Source: Myroides sp. NP-2 (GTDB lineage Bacteria; Bacteroidota; Bacteroidia; Flavobacteriales; Flavobacteriaceae). Taken from it: DNA of 64,000 nt. The notes under the pieces were generated by a model. It was not told where the DNA came from. It made no database searches and worked only from the letters and a program-made list of their open reading frames with translations. The stretch spans positions 484,809-548,808 of the forward strand of contig NZ_JACHTD010000001.1 in assembly GCF_014145665.1 (NCBI RefSeq), read 5' to 3'. A program made the position numbers and the translations under genes. Positions 8,372-16,834 of the stretch are shown here, in pieces (the first letter of the stretch is position 1; every line of letters starts with the position of its first letter).

Positions 8372-9067
8372 TTGATTTCGGCACTTATATTTGGCTTAGT
8401 GAGCAGTCTGCACTGCATTGGAATGTGCGGACCGATTGCCTTGATGTTGCCAATTAGCCAAAACAATCAAGTAGTAAAAATTAGGCAGATGTTCACCTAT
8501 CACATAGGAAGAATAGCTGCCTATTCTTTATTAGGCTTCGTCTTTGGTTTATTTGGCAAAGGGTTATTTTTAGCTGGATTTCAACAACAATTGTCTATCG
8601 TTGTGGGAATTATTATGATCGTCTTAGCTCTTGTTCCCACCAATCGCATCGGAAACTTTAACCTGTTAAAACCGATGTATCGCTTTGTGAACTGGATTAA
8701 ATCTTCCTTGGGAAAACAATTCAAAAAGAAATCGCCGAATGCCTTGTTTTTTATCGGTTTCTTCAATGGGTTTTTACCGTGTGGAATGGTGTATGTCGCC
8801 TTGTTTGGCGCACTAGCTACACAGGATGTTTTTCTCGGTATGGCGTATATGGCTTTTTTCGGACTGGGAACGATTCCTTTGATGAGTTTGGTCATTTATT
8901 TTAAAAACCTGTTCTCAGAACGCTTCAGACGTAACGTGATGAAATACTATCCCGTTGTAATTGTGTTGATTGGTATGCTATTTATTATCCGAGGGTTGGG
9001 GTTAAATATCCCATTTTTGTCTCCTGATACGTTGAATTTGTTCGTACGTGGAGAAGCAATGTGTTAA
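8372..9067 (+). CDS. DsbD_2/SafE-like membrane protein of the cbb3 oxidase cluster
   Basis: A 231-residue integral membrane protein with six predicted helices. The motifs SLHCIGMCGPIAL near the N terminus and NGFLPCGMVYVAL near residue 133 are the paired cysteine motifs of the cytochrome c biogenesis / sulfite exporter (DsbD_2) group. Homologues are common at the end of cco clusters in Bacteroidota and are suspected to move copper or reducing equivalents; the substrate is not established. The start is a TTG 5 bp after the ccoH stop; no ATG is available without losing the first cysteine motif. Family clear, function inferred from context. Confidence 0.82.
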   Translation: MISALIFGLVSSLHCIGMCGPIALMLPISQNNQVVKIRQMFTYHIGRIAAYSLLGFVFGLFGKGLFLAGFQQQLSIVVGIIMIVLALVPTNRIGNFNLLKPMYRFVNWIKSSLGKQFKKKSPNALFFIGFFNGFLPCGMVYVALFGALATQDVFLGMAYMAFFGLGTIPLMSLVIYFKNLFSERFRRNVMKYYPVVIVLIGMLFIIRGLGLNIPFLSPDTLNLFVRGEAMC

Positions 9068-9192
9068 ATAATGCTTAAAAATAGTGACTTTTGTCTGTGA
9101 CAGTTGTCTTACTAATAGAACAACAGCAAGTATGCGTATTATTAGCTATGAAAAAGAGTACAAGCAGTTGTTCGATTGCTATAGAAAAAGAG

Positions 9193-9229
9193 AAAAAAAA
9201 AGGAAAGACCATGTCTTTCCTTTTTTTTT
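9193..9229 (+). terminator. Rho-independent terminator of the cco cluster
   Basis: GGAAAGAC (9202-9209) pairs with GTCTTTCC (9213-9220) around a CAT loop, flanked by nine A residues before and nine T residues after. The A/T flanks make it able to work in both directions. It is about 125 bp after the last cco gene. Confidence 0.8.
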
Positions 9230-9606
9230 GAAGCAGGTAAACTTGACTTAACCCTCATAATTCTCCCCCAATAATGCGCTACTTCTCTACGTTTAGCCTT
9301 TATATTCTATAATTTAGCCTTTGAAAAGTGAATGTTTGTTATTCAAAATTTTCTAATTATTGAGTTTAGTCTTAAAGTTTTGAATTATTTCCTGCAATTT
9401 GAGGTATTTTTCATGTTAATTTTTTGATGTTATGTGTTGTTTGTCTTTATGTTAATATATTATCTTGTTTAATTTAATAAAATATTTTGTTTAATTTTAC
9501 TATGATTGTTATAAAGTTGATGGTATTGCAAAAATAGAGTTATATTTTCTAAACATAGTAATATTTCTTAAATTCACTGTAGAAAAAAAATTAAAATTTG
9601 TTGTTT
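9230..9606. other. AT-rich intergenic stretch without a recognisable gene
   Basis: About 370 bp of strongly AT-rich DNA with stops in all frames. It must contain the promoter of the hypothetical gene at 9607, but I could not single out a convincing -7 element. I see no RNA gene in it. Confidence 0.5.
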
Positions 9607-10011
9607 ATGAAAGCAAAAGTACAGTATAATGATTTTAAAGGTACTGTAGCTGCAGACATATCAGATATGATTGCAGTTAACAAAGGTAATTACATCAGCA
9701 GTATTGGGGAGTACTTCGATGTAGATCAAGAGCGTTTTAAAGTAGTAGGGGTTTCTCTACAGGGAATTCAAGATTTTGAATTGACCATGCTTTGTATTGA
9801 CAAAGAGAAAAGTACGCCATTCAAAGAGCATTTGGTAAAAATGAAATTTGATCTTGATGCAGAAGGACAAAAACAAATGTTAGGTTTGTTGTTTAAACGA
9901 TTAAATGTTGTTCTTTTCGATTCAGGTGAAAATGAAAACGAGTATGCGAACGATAATTACGACGAAGTCGTTAATTATGCAGATTTTCATCAAAAAGAAG
10001 AGTTGGACTAA
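9607..10011 (+). CDS. Conserved-looking hypothetical protein, acidic, cytoplasmic
   Basis: I do not recognise this protein. It is 134 residues from the ATG at 9607 (in-frame TTG codons at 9598 and 9601 are less likely starts). There is no signal peptide or membrane segment. The sequence alternates short beta-like stretches (KVQYNDFKGTVAAD, FKVVGVSLQGI, FELTMLCID) with one helix, and ends in an acidic tail rich in N, D, E and Y. It is a single-gene unit: gene-free DNA lies upstream and a strong terminator follows 25 bp downstream. The flanking cco cluster is separated from it by its own terminator, so a shared function is not implied. Confidence 0.7.
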   Translation: MKAKVQYNDFKGTVAADISDMIAVNKGNYISSIGEYFDVDQERFKVVGVSLQGIQDFELTMLCIDKEKSTPFKEHLVKMKFDLDAEGQKQMLGLLFKRLNVVLFDSGENENEYANDNYDEVVNYADFHQKEELD

Positions 10012-10035
10012 ACCGTATTTTTTCTAACGAATAAA

Positions 10036-10073
10036 AAGAAAAGGTTCTCGACAAGGTTGAGAACCTTTTTTTG
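10036..10073 (+). terminator. Rho-independent terminator of the 9607 gene
   Basis: AAAAGGTTCTC (10039-10049) pairs with GAGAACCTTTT (10059-10069), followed by a T run. Confidence 0.85.
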
Positions 10074-10087
10074 TTGAAAATAGCAAA

Positions 10088-10121
10088 TAAAAAAAGGACA
10101 ACGCCCGTTGTCCTTTTTTGT
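10088..10121 (-). terminator. Rho-independent terminator of the 10136 lipoprotein gene
   Basis: AAAAAAGGACAAC (10090-10102) and GTTGTCCTTTTTT (10107-10119) form a perfect stem with a GCCC loop. The flanks let it work in either direction; it sits 15 bp past the stop of the minus-strand gene. Confidence 0.8.
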
Positions 10122-10135
10122 ATTGTAGTGTTAAT

Positions 10136-10585
10136 TTAATAATTGTCTTTTCTCCAATTGACTACGTCTGCTAATATTTTTTCTGTGTCAGGGTGTACAT
10201 CTTCTAAGTAATTCTCCGTGTATAGCGTATAGGTTGCTTTATCTAAACGCAACTTCACTTGATTATTATTGATGACTTTTACTGAAATTTGCCCAGAAGA
10301 ATCTACAAATAGCTGGTTTCTTTTTGAGGTTTGGTCTTCTTTTAACGTAAGGAAAATAGGCGTTTGCGAGCCTCCAGTAAGTCTGCTGTCTTGTTGATAC
10401 ACCAATGTTGCCTTCCCGTCTTTATAGGTAAAATAATAGTTTTTAAACATAAATGTCTTTGCTGTAAAAACTTTGGTTTTACTTTTGTCCAAGGTATAAG
10501 GTGAAGAAACTATCGTTTCAGTAGTTTGACAACTCTGTACAAGAGGTGCCAAGGCTAGTAGGGTAAGGATAAATAGCTTTTTCAT
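10136..10585 (-). CDS. Hypothetical lipoprotein
   Basis: A 149-residue protein with a clear lipoprotein signal: MKKLFILTLLALAPLVQSC, with the lipidated cysteine at residue 19. The mature part is small, polar and predicted mainly beta-stranded, with many lysines and tyrosines; it has no recognisable motif. It is divergent from the cytochrome c peroxidase gene and monocistronic, with a terminator directly after it. I cannot assign a function. Confidence 0.75.
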   Translation of the reverse strand: MKKLFILTLLALAPLVQSCQTTETIVSSPYTLDKSKTKVFTAKTFMFKNYYFTYKDGKATLVYQQDSRLTGGSQTPIFLTLKEDQTSKRNQLFVDSSGQISVKVINNNQVKLRLDKATYTLYTENYLEDVHPDTEKILADVVNWRKDNY

Positions 10586-10747
10586 AAGTAAAATTGGTGT
10601 GATTCAATAAGACCAAAATAAGATAAAAGTTTAATAAAACAAAATATTTTTTATGTAAAATTTGTTTTTGAGTGCTTTTTGGTTCGAAAGTGTTTGCTTT
10701 TGTGGTTGAAACGATGATAATTTTTCAAAATAATTTTCCTAATTGAC

Positions 10748-10791
10748 GTGATATTTATCAGGCTTTAAGAAAAATTTTAAGCGTAATTTAA
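10748..10791 (+). promoter_or_regulatory. FNR-type box and -7 element of the cytochrome c peroxidase gene
   Basis: GTGATATTTATCAG (10748-10761) differs in one base from the box before ccoS. TAATTTAA (10784-10791) is an imperfect -7 element whose centre is 33 bp downstream of the box centre, matching the ccoS and nirK promoters. A weak -7 element with an activator box at about -42 is typical of strongly activator-dependent promoters. Confidence 0.65.
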
Positions 10792-10817
10792 TACTAGAAT
10801 AAAAAGTAGTGTGAATT

Positions 10818-11846
10818 ATGATAAAAAGACTTGTATTAATTGCCTTAGTAGCATCTTTTGTTGGATGTAAGAAGGATCAGTCTAAAGCATTCGAATATGT
10901 TCAAAAGGGGAATGCTGAGTTGCTAACAAAAGCACAAACGTTTTTTCAACCTATTTCTTCAGTTGAATTGCCAGCATTGGATTCGGCTAAGGTTGAACTA
11001 GGAAAGTATTTGTACTTTGACACGCGTTTGTCTAAAGAGGGAAATATCAGTTGTAATTCCTGTCATAATTTGAATACTTATGGGGTTGATAACCTTGCTT
11101 TTTCACCGGGAGATGACGGTTCTTTAGGAGGACGTAACTCGCCTACAGTGTTTCACGCTGCACTGCACAGCATGCAGTTTTGGGATGGACGTGCAAAAGA
11201 CGTAGAAGAACAAGCTGGAGGTCCTATCTTAAATCCCGTAGAACACAACATCAAAAATGAAGAGGAATTAGAACAACGACTGCGTCAAGTAGACTTGTAC
11301 AAAGAAAAATTCGCAGCTGTCTATCCTGGAGAAAAACAACCGATTACGTTTTATACGATTACCAATGCAATTGGCGCTTTTGAGCGCACATTGATGCCGG
11401 CGAGTCGGTTTGACCAATTCTTAGAGCGCGATACTGATGCGCTAACCGAACAAGAACAAAAGGGATTAGAAGCGTTTATGACAGTGGGGTGTACTACCTG
11501 TCACAGCGGTGTGGCTTTGGGTGGACAAATGTTCCAAAAATTCGGACTCTATGGCGATTATTGGAGGGAAACAAAATCTGAAAAAGTCGATAAAGGATTG
11601 GCTGATCTTAGTAAAAAAGAAGCAGAAAATTATTTCTTTAAAGTGCCTGGACTGCGAAATATCGCCCATACCGCTCCGTATTTTCACGATGGTTCAGTCC
11701 AAGACTTAAAAGAAGCTGTCCGCATTATGGCTAGTCTACAAACCAATATAACCTTAACGCAAGAACAACTGGACGATATTACTGTTTTTTTAGGAAGTTT
11801 GTCTAGTGATATTCCCGCAGATGTAAAAAAATCACCCTTTGAATAA
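10818..11846 (+). CDS. Diheme cytochrome c peroxidase (CcpA/MauG family), lipoprotein
   Basis: Reduces hydrogen peroxide to water in the periplasm with electrons from cytochrome c. The 342-residue protein starts with a lipoprotein signal (cysteine at 17), so it is probably membrane-anchored. Two c-type heme motifs are visible, CNSCH at 79-83 and CTTCH at 225-229. The downstream segment FKVPGLRNIAHTAPYFHDGS is the usual conserved C-terminal region of bacterial diheme peroxidases. The FNR-type box upstream fits the known low-oxygen induction of such peroxidases. Monocistronic, with an inverted repeat after the stop. Confidence 0.93.
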   Translation: MIKRLVLIALVASFVGCKKDQSKAFEYVQKGNAELLTKAQTFFQPISSVELPALDSAKVELGKYLYFDTRLSKEGNISCNSCHNLNTYGVDNLAFSPGDDGSLGGRNSPTVFHAALHSMQFWDGRAKDVEEQAGGPILNPVEHNIKNEEELEQRLRQVDLYKEKFAAVYPGEKQPITFYTITNAIGAFERTLMPASRFDQFLERDTDALTEQEQKGLEAFMTVGCTTCHSGVALGGQMFQKFGLYGDYWRETKSEKVDKGLADLSKKEAENYFFKVPGLRNIAHTAPYFHDGSVQDLKEAVRIMASLQTNITLTQEQLDDITVFLGSLSSDIPADVKKSPFE

Positions 11847-11883
11847 GATTTTTGCCAAGGGCGTTTGCCTGCAAAATTTCATA

Positions 11884-11914
11884 GGAGCTGCTCTGAAAAG
11901 AGCAGCTCTCCTAA
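11884..11914 (+). terminator. Stem-loop after the peroxidase gene, probable terminator
   Basis: GAGCTGCTCT (11885-11894) and AGAGCAGCTC (11899-11908) form a perfect 10-bp stem with a GAAA tetraloop. The following bases (TCCTAATTT) are only moderately T-rich, so termination efficiency is uncertain. Confidence 0.6.
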
Positions 11915-12000
11915 TTTATAGCTGTGTGGATTATCCCTCTCACTGAGTCAGTTGCGCATCCTATAGGCGAATGACTGAAAAGTTAACGGGGTAAAATGTA

Positions 12001-12030
12001 TTGGCTTAACTTATACATTTGTTATATTTG
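12001..12030 (+). promoter_or_regulatory. Promoter of the DnaQ-like exonuclease gene
   Basis: TTG at 12001-12003, 19 bp spacer, then TATATTTG at 12023-12030: a textbook Bacteroidota -33/-7 promoter ending 21 bp before the ATG. Confidence 0.75.
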
Positions 12031-12051
12031 TAGATAAATAAACCAAGAATT

Positions 12052-12825
12052 ATGGAGTTGAAATTACATAGACCTATTTGTTTTTTTGATTTAGAAACAA
12101 CAGGAATAGATGTGGCAAGAGATAGAATCGTAGAAATCGCTATTCTAAAAGTATTTCCCAATGGAAATAAGGAAAGCAAAACGTGGTTAGTCAATCCTGA
12201 GCGTCCAATACCTGAGGCTTCTTCTAAGATTCACGGAATTACAGACGATAAAGTAGCGAATGAACCCACTTTTAAAGAACTGGCTCCCTTGGTTTATCAA
12301 ATGATTAAAGACGCCGACTTAGCCGGATTTAATTCCGATCGCTTTGATATTCCTTTACTGGCAGAAGAATTGTTGCGCGCAGGCGTTGATTTTGATTTGG
12401 GCAACCGCGTAACAGTGGATATTCAGACGATTTTTCACAAAAAAGAAGAACGCACCTTAAGTGCTGCCTATAAGTTTTACTGCAATGAAAGCCTAGAAAA
12501 CGCACATTCAGCCGCAGCAGATACGCATGCCACCTACGAAATATTGAAGGCACAGTTGGATCGCTATGACGATTTAGAAAATGATATGCGCTTTTTATCT
12601 GAATTTACAACGAGAAAGAAAAGCGTTGATTTTGCTGGTTTTATCGCGTTAAATGACGAAGGTCAAGAAGTATTTACCTTCGGAAAACACAAAGGGGTTT
12701 TGGTGGATGAAGTATTGGAAAATGAGCCTGGGTATTACGGTTGGATTCAAAATGCAGATTTCCCCTTGTATACCAAAAAAGTGCTGACAGCCCTTAAGTT
12801 GAGAAAACTCAATACTAAATTATAA
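12052..12825 (+). CDS. 3'-5' exonuclease, DnaQ/DEDDh family
   Basis: A 257-residue protein with an N-terminal exonuclease domain related to the proofreading subunit of DNA polymerase III. Exo I is DLETTG (residues 11-16), Exo II is the NSDRFDIPLL region near 94, and Exo III with its catalytic histidine is HSAAADTHAT near 150. The last ~70 residues (FTFGKHKGVLVDEVL...GYYGWI) form the small domain seen C-terminal to this exonuclease in Bacteroidota. It could be the replicative epsilon-like subunit or a repair nuclease. FAH follows 12 bp later. Confidence 0.88.
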   Translation: MELKLHRPICFFDLETTGIDVARDRIVEIAILKVFPNGNKESKTWLVNPERPIPEASSKIHGITDDKVANEPTFKELAPLVYQMIKDADLAGFNSDRFDIPLLAEELLRAGVDFDLGNRVTVDIQTIFHKKEERTLSAAYKFYCNESLENAHSAAADTHATYEILKAQLDRYDDLENDMRFLSEFTTRKKSVDFAGFIALNDEGQEVFTFGKHKGVLVDEVLENEPGYYGWIQNADFPLYTKKVLTALKLRKLNTKL

Positions 12826-12837
12826 AAGAGAAGTAGT

Positions 12838-13449
12838 ATGAAAATTATCTGTGTGGGTAGAAATTATGTAGAACACATTGCGGAGCTCAATAATGAAAGG
12901 CCAGATGAACCGGTTTTATTTATCAAACCCGATACTGCTCTTTTGGGAAAAGAATTTCCCTTTGTAATTCCCGAATTTTCACAGGATATTCACTTTGAAG
13001 CTGAAGTAGTTGTGAAAATTACTAAAGTAGGGAAGTATATCAATGCGAAATTTGCTTCGAAGTACTACGAACAAGTGTCGGTGGGAATTGATTTTACTGC
13101 TCGCGATTTGCAAAGCAAATTAAAAGAAAAAGGACTGCCTTGGGAAAAGGCAAAAGCCTTTGACAATTCTGCTTTTGTAGGTGATTTTATAGCGAAAGAA
13201 ACCCTGGGTTCTTTAGATCAGCTGGCTTTTTCATTGAAGCAAAATGGAACAGTGGTGCAACAAGCAACGACGGATCAAATGATCTGGAAAATTGATGAGC
13301 TAATCGCAGAAATATCGAAGTATTTCACCCTGAAAACGGGAGATTTGATCTTTACAGGTACACCTGCAGGTGTGGGACGTGTAGCTCCTGGAGATAGCTT
13401 AGAAGGCTTTTTAGGAGATGAAAAAGTATTTGATTTAATCGTAAAATAA
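12838..13449 (+). CDS. Fumarylacetoacetate hydrolase (FAH) family protein
   Basis: A 203-residue metal-dependent hydrolase/decarboxylase of the YcgM type. It begins with KIICVGRNYVEH, carries the metal-binding HFEAEVVVKI segment (ExE) and ends with the conserved LIFTGTPAGVGRVAPGD. Family members act on beta-diketo acids such as acylpyruvates or oxaloacetate; the substrate cannot be told from the sequence. It is packed 6 bp before the next gene in a four-gene run with the exonuclease and cinA. Confidence 0.88.
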   Translation: MKIICVGRNYVEHIAELNNERPDEPVLFIKPDTALLGKEFPFVIPEFSQDIHFEAEVVVKITKVGKYINAKFASKYYEQVSVGIDFTARDLQSKLKEKGLPWEKAKAFDNSAFVGDFIAKETLGSLDQLAFSLKQNGTVVQQATTDQMIWKIDELIAEISKYFTLKTGDLIFTGTPAGVGRVAPGDSLEGFLGDEKVFDLIVK

Positions 13450-13455
13450 CTGGTT

Positions 13456-13809
13456 ATGGCACTTTTTTATGATGTGAGATCGCTATACGACAAACACCAC
13501 AACAAGGAAGAGCTTGTGGTGGAAGAACTGATTGACTATGTGCAACAGATGACGAAGCGATTGGATAAAATGAAAAAGCACATTGATGCAAAAAATTATG
13601 AAAAACTTCAAAAACACGTAAAAGTCTTACAGCCGATAATGGAAACCTTAGGCATGGATCAAGCGTATGAAGAATTCAATACGGTGCAGGAGTGGTTGGA
13701 GCAAAAAGGAAAGACCAAAGAGATCAAAGAGGTTTACAAATTGCTGCGAAAGCGCCTTCGCTCTGCAGCCAAAGAAATAAAGAAAGACTATCAAATAACA
13801 GTTGAATGA
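13456..13809 (+). CDS. Small helical protein, Hpt-like
   Basis: A 117-residue, lysine-rich, all-helical cytoplasmic protein. The segment KLQKHVKVLQPIMETLGM resembles the HxxK...G helix of histidine phosphotransfer (Hpt) domains, including one candidate histidine in KHVKVL. Flavobacterial Hpt-like proteins have similar lengths and a similar 'kP...lG' signature, but the match is by eye and the classical AHxLKG core is not exact. Its stop overlaps the ATG of cinA by 4 bp, so the two are translationally coupled. Confidence 0.6.
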   Translation: MALFYDVRSLYDKHHNKEELVVEELIDYVQQMTKRLDKMKKHIDAKNYEKLQKHVKVLQPIMETLGMDQAYEEFNTVQEWLEQKGKTKEIKEVYKLLRKRLRSAAKEIKKDYQITVE

Positions 13810-15050
13810 AGGCGAGTATCCTGACCATTGGCGATGAAATTTTGATCGGACAGATTGTCGATACCAATTCAAATTATCTAGCGGATTATCTCGATAAGTT
13901 GGGATTTGAGATCGTGGAGATGCTATCGGTTTCAGATAGAGAACACGCGATAAAAGAAGCGATGCAACGCCAGCAAGATCGCGTGGATTTGGTGGTGATA
14001 ACTGGTGGATTAGGTCCGACAAAAGACGACTTGACTAAACAAGTGTTTTGTAGCTATTTCGAAGATGTATTAGTGGAGGATGCTCATGTGTTTGCCCATG
14101 TAAAGACGTTGATTGAGGGGTATTTTAAACGCCCTATCTCCGAGCTGAATCGCAAGCAAGCTCTAGTGCCGTCTAAGGCAACGGTATTGTTTAACCCATT
14201 GGGAACCGCGCCGGGTATGATGATGCAAAAAGGGAAAACACACTATGTCTCCCTACCTGGTGTTCCCTTTGAAATGAAGGGAATCGTTTCTGATGCATTG
14301 ACACCTGTGTTAAAGGAAAAGTTTACTTTGCGCTTTAACGTTCATAAAACGGTGGTGGTTTATGGCATAGGTGAGAGCTTGTTGGCGGAATACCTAAGCG
14401 ATTGGGAAGACGGATTACCCGCTGAGGTGCAGTTGGCTTATCTGCCGAGTAGAGGCAGGGTGCGTTTGCGTCTGTCGTCTTCGGGAACGGATAAAGCAAG
14501 CATCGAAGCGAAGTTGGATCAACTTATTGCCGCCATACCTGCGAATGTCAAAGCACAGATTCGCGCCTATGACGATTTGAGTCGATCGGAAGTAGTGATT
14601 GAAAAATTAAAAACAGCAGGCAAAACAATCGCTTGTGCAGAGAGTTGTACAGGTGGGCGATTGGCCACGTTATTTAGTGAAAAAGAAGGCGCCTCTGCCT
14701 TTTTTAAAGGAGGAGTGGTGACGTATGCAACCCAATCGAAGATTGATCTTCTAGGGGTTAAAAAAGAAACTATTGAGGCTTATAGTGTCGTCAGTGAGCA
14801 AGTCGCTTGTGAGATGGCTGAACGAGCCCGTGAAAAGTTTAAAGCGGATATTGCCGTGGCTACAACAGGAAATGCTGGGCCTTCTAAAGGCGATTCTCAG
14901 GTGGCAGTGGGTACTGTATATGTGGGGATTACCTCTAAACACGGCACTTTTGCAGTAAAGTATGAATTAGGTCAACCTAGAGATCAAGTAATTGAACGCG
15001 CTATTAGCCGCGCTTTGGAGTTGGTTTATAACGAAATATTAAAAAAATAG
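13806..15050 (+). CDS. cinA: CinA family protein (competence/damage-inducible protein, NMN amidohydrolase type)
   Basis: A 414-residue two-domain protein. The N-terminal domain (about 1-170) is the MoaB/MogA-like fold with GDEILIGQIVDTNSNYLA and TGGLGPTKDDLT. The C-terminal CinA domain (about 255-414) has the nucleophile region AESCTGGRLATLFSEKEGAS and ATTGNAGPSKGDSQVAVGT. Known family activities are deamidation of nicotinamide mononucleotide and ADP-ribose pyrophosphatase, both in NAD recycling. Full length for the family. Confidence 0.94.
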   Translation: MKASILTIGDEILIGQIVDTNSNYLADYLDKLGFEIVEMLSVSDREHAIKEAMQRQQDRVDLVVITGGLGPTKDDLTKQVFCSYFEDVLVEDAHVFAHVKTLIEGYFKRPISELNRKQALVPSKATVLFNPLGTAPGMMMQKGKTHYVSLPGVPFEMKGIVSDALTPVLKEKFTLRFNVHKTVVVYGIGESLLAEYLSDWEDGLPAEVQLAYLPSRGRVRLRLSSSGTDKASIEAKLDQLIAAIPANVKAQIRAYDDLSRSEVVIEKLKTAGKTIACAESCTGGRLATLFSEKEGASAFFKGGVVTYATQSKIDLLGVKKETIEAYSVVSEQVACEMAERAREKFKADIAVATTGNAGPSKGDSQVAVGTVYVGITSKHGTFAVKYELGQPRDQVIERAISRALELVYNEILKK

Positions 15051-15060
15051 TAGAAAGATT

Positions 15061-15091
15061 TTGTTTAATAAAATTCTTTTTCTTTACTTTG
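15061..15091 (+). promoter_or_regulatory. Promoter of rpmB-rpmG
   Basis: TTG (15061-15063), 20 bp spacer, TTACTTTG (15084-15091), followed by CACC. The -7 element has one mismatch to TAnnTTTG, and the ACTTTGCA context resembles the rRNA promoters at the right end of the window, as expected for a growth-rate-controlled ribosomal operon. Confidence 0.6.
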
Positions 15092-15130
15092 CACCCTGAT
15101 TTTGAATATTGAAATAAAAGATTAGATATA

Positions 15131-15367
15131 ATGTCAAGAGTTTGTGAAATTACTGGAAAGAGAGCAATGGTTGGAAACAACGTCTCTCACGCGATGAATA
15201 AAACTAAAAGAAAGTTTTCTGTAAACTTAATTAAAAAACGTTTTTACATTGCTGAAGAAGACAGATGGGTAACATTAAAATTGTCTACCACTGCATTAAA
15301 AACAATTAATAAGAAAGGGATTACTGCTGTTTTGAAAGAAGCAAGAGTAAAAGGATTAGTAAAATAA
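15131..15367 (+). CDS. rpmB: 50S ribosomal protein L28
   Basis: A 78-residue basic protein with the L28 signature [20 protein letters not shown] at its N terminus and a long basic C-terminal half. Component of the large ribosomal subunit. First gene of the rpmB-rpmG-DUF4295 operon typical of Bacteroidota. Confidence 0.97.
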   Translation: MSRVCEITGKRAMVGNNVSHAMNKTKRKFSVNLIKKRFYIAEEDRWVTLKLSTTALKTINKKGITAVLKEARVKGLVK

Positions 15368-15393
15368 TTCGACCATAAAAAACAAGGAAAACG

Positions 15394-15576
15394 ATGGCAA
15401 AGAAAGGTAATAGAATCCAAGTAATCTTAGAGTGTACTGAACATAAAGCATCTGGTTTACCAGGTACTTCAAGATACATCACAACTAAGAACAAGAAAAA
15501 CACACCTGATAGATTGGAAATTAAAAAATTCAACCCTATCATGAAAAAAGTAACAATTCATAAAGAAATTAAATAA
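15394..15576 (+). CDS. rpmG: 50S ribosomal protein L33, zinc-free form
   Basis: A 60-residue basic protein with the L33 pattern ([28 protein letters not shown]). It has one cysteine and lacks the two CxxC pairs of the zinc-binding version, so it is the C-minus paralogue, which does not need zinc. It lies 26 bp after rpmB. Confidence 0.96.
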   Translation: MAKKGNRIQVILECTEHKASGLPGTSRYITTKNKKNTPDRLEIKKFNPIMKKVTIHKEIK

Positions 15577-15583
15577 TTAAGTC

Positions 15584-15736
15584 ATGGCAAAGAAAACCGT
15601 AGCTACTTTAAGAACATCTTCTAAGAAGTTGACTAAAGCAATTAAAATGGTTAGATCTCCAAAAACAGGTGCTTACACATTTGTTGAGTCTGTTATGGCT
15701 CCTGATTTTGTAGATGAATTCTTGAGTAAAAAGTAA
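15584..15736 (+). CDS. DUF4295 family protein
   Basis: A 50-residue basic protein, MAKKTVATLRTSSKKLTKAI at the N terminus and ending in VDEFLSKK. It belongs to the DUF4295 family, found after rpmG throughout Bacteroidota and probably ribosome-associated, although its role is not established. The gap to rpmG is 7 bp, and a strong terminator follows. Confidence 0.9.
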   Translation: MAKKTVATLRTSSKKLTKAIKMVRSPKTGAYTFVESVMAPDFVDEFLSKK

Positions 15737-15754
15737 TTTACCATTAGATATCTT

Positions 15755-15786
15755 GAAAAAAAGCTGCCTTATTAGGTAGCTTTTTT
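15755..15786 (+). terminator. Rho-independent terminator of the rpmB operon
   Basis: AAAAAAGCTGCCT and AGGTAGCTTTTTT form a stem with one G-T wobble and a TATT loop, ending in a T run. Confidence 0.85.
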
Positions 15787-15844
15787 CATTTTTATACCTT
15801 TCAAGTTATAGCCGACTGCTATAAGATGATATACTTTTATTCTT

Positions 15845-15852
15845 TATATTTG
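15845..15852 (+). promoter_or_regulatory. -7 element of ftsY
   Basis: TATATTTG, a perfect -7 match, 20 bp before the ftsY ATG. It shows that ftsY is transcribed separately from the ribosomal genes, whose terminator lies just upstream. Confidence 0.6.
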
Positions 15853-15872
15853 TACAAACTAATAGGAACGTT

Positions 15873-16826
15873 ATGAGTTTTTTTAAAAGAATTTTTTCTT
15901 CAGAAAAAAAGGAAACTTTAGATAAGGGATTAGAAAAATCTAAAACGTCTTTTTTCTCTAAATTAACCAAAGCAGTAGCTGGTAAATCCAAAGTTGATGA
16001 CGATGTTTTAGATAACCTAGAAGAAGTGTTAGTATCCTCTGATGTAGGGGTGAATACAACGCTGAAAATTATCGAGCGCATTGAAGCAAGAGTTACTCGT
16101 GATAAATACGTTGGAACGGATGAATTAAATCAAATTTTGAGAGAAGAAATCGCCGGGTTGTTGTCTGAAACAACTTTAGGTGAATCGACCGAATTTGAAA
16201 TTCCCAAAGATAAAAAGCCCTATGTAATCATGGTGGTAGGAGTAAATGGTGCTGGTAAAACAACGACTATTGGAAAATTGGCCTATCAATTTAAAAAAGC
16301 TGGATTACAGGTGGTATTAGGAGCGGCTGATACTTTTAGAGCTGCTGCTATTGACCAATTGCAAGTGTGGGCCGATCGCGTTGGTGTGCCAATTGTTCGT
16401 CAGCAAATGGGAAGCGATCCCGCTTCTGTAGCATTTGATACCTTGCAATCTGCCGTTACACAAAATGCCGATGTTGTGATTATTGATACGGCAGGTCGTT
16501 TGCACAATAAAGTGAATTTAATGAATGAGCTTTCTAAAGTGAAACGCGTGATGCAAAAAGTGATTCCTGATGCACCACACGATGTGATGTTAGTGCTCGA
16601 TGGATCCACTGGTCAAAATGCATTTGAACAAGCCAGACAGTTTACCGCAGCAACAGAAGTAACTTCTTTAGCTGTGACTAAATTAGACGGAACAGCAAAA
16701 GGCGGTGTAGTTATCGGTATCTCTGACGAGTTTAAAATCCCTGTTCGCTATATTGGGGTAGGAGAAGGAATTGAAGATTTACAAGTATTCAATAAATACG
16801 AATTTGTCGATTCGTTTTTTAAATAA
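15873..16826 (+). CDS. ftsY: Signal recognition particle receptor FtsY
   Basis: SRP-receptor GTPase that docks nascent membrane proteins at the translocon. The 317-residue protein has a short basic N terminus, the helical N domain (about 20-100) and the G domain with P-loop GVNGAGKTTT (about 122-131), DTFRAAA, DTAGR, TKLDGTAKGG and the closing GVGEGIEDLQVF. It lacks the long acidic A domain of E. coli FtsY, which is normal for this phylum. Confidence 0.97.
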   Translation: MSFFKRIFSSEKKETLDKGLEKSKTSFFSKLTKAVAGKSKVDDDVLDNLEEVLVSSDVGVNTTLKIIERIEARVTRDKYVGTDELNQILREEIAGLLSETTLGESTEFEIPKDKKPYVIMVVGVNGAGKTTTIGKLAYQFKKAGLQVVLGAADTFRAAAIDQLQVWADRVGVPIVRQQMGSDPASVAFDTLQSAVTQNADVVIIDTAGRLHNKVNLMNELSKVKRVMQKVIPDAPHDVMLVLDGSTGQNAFEQARQFTAATEVTSLAVTKLDGTAKGGVVIGISDEFKIPVRYIGVGEGIEDLQVFNKYEFVDSFFK

Positions 16827-16834
16827 TCTATAGG

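Noticed and set aside
9132..9248. 38-codon frame (MRIISYEKEYKQ...) after the cco cluster
   Set aside because: It runs straight through the terminator stem and poly-T; composition is that of the hairpin, with no other support.
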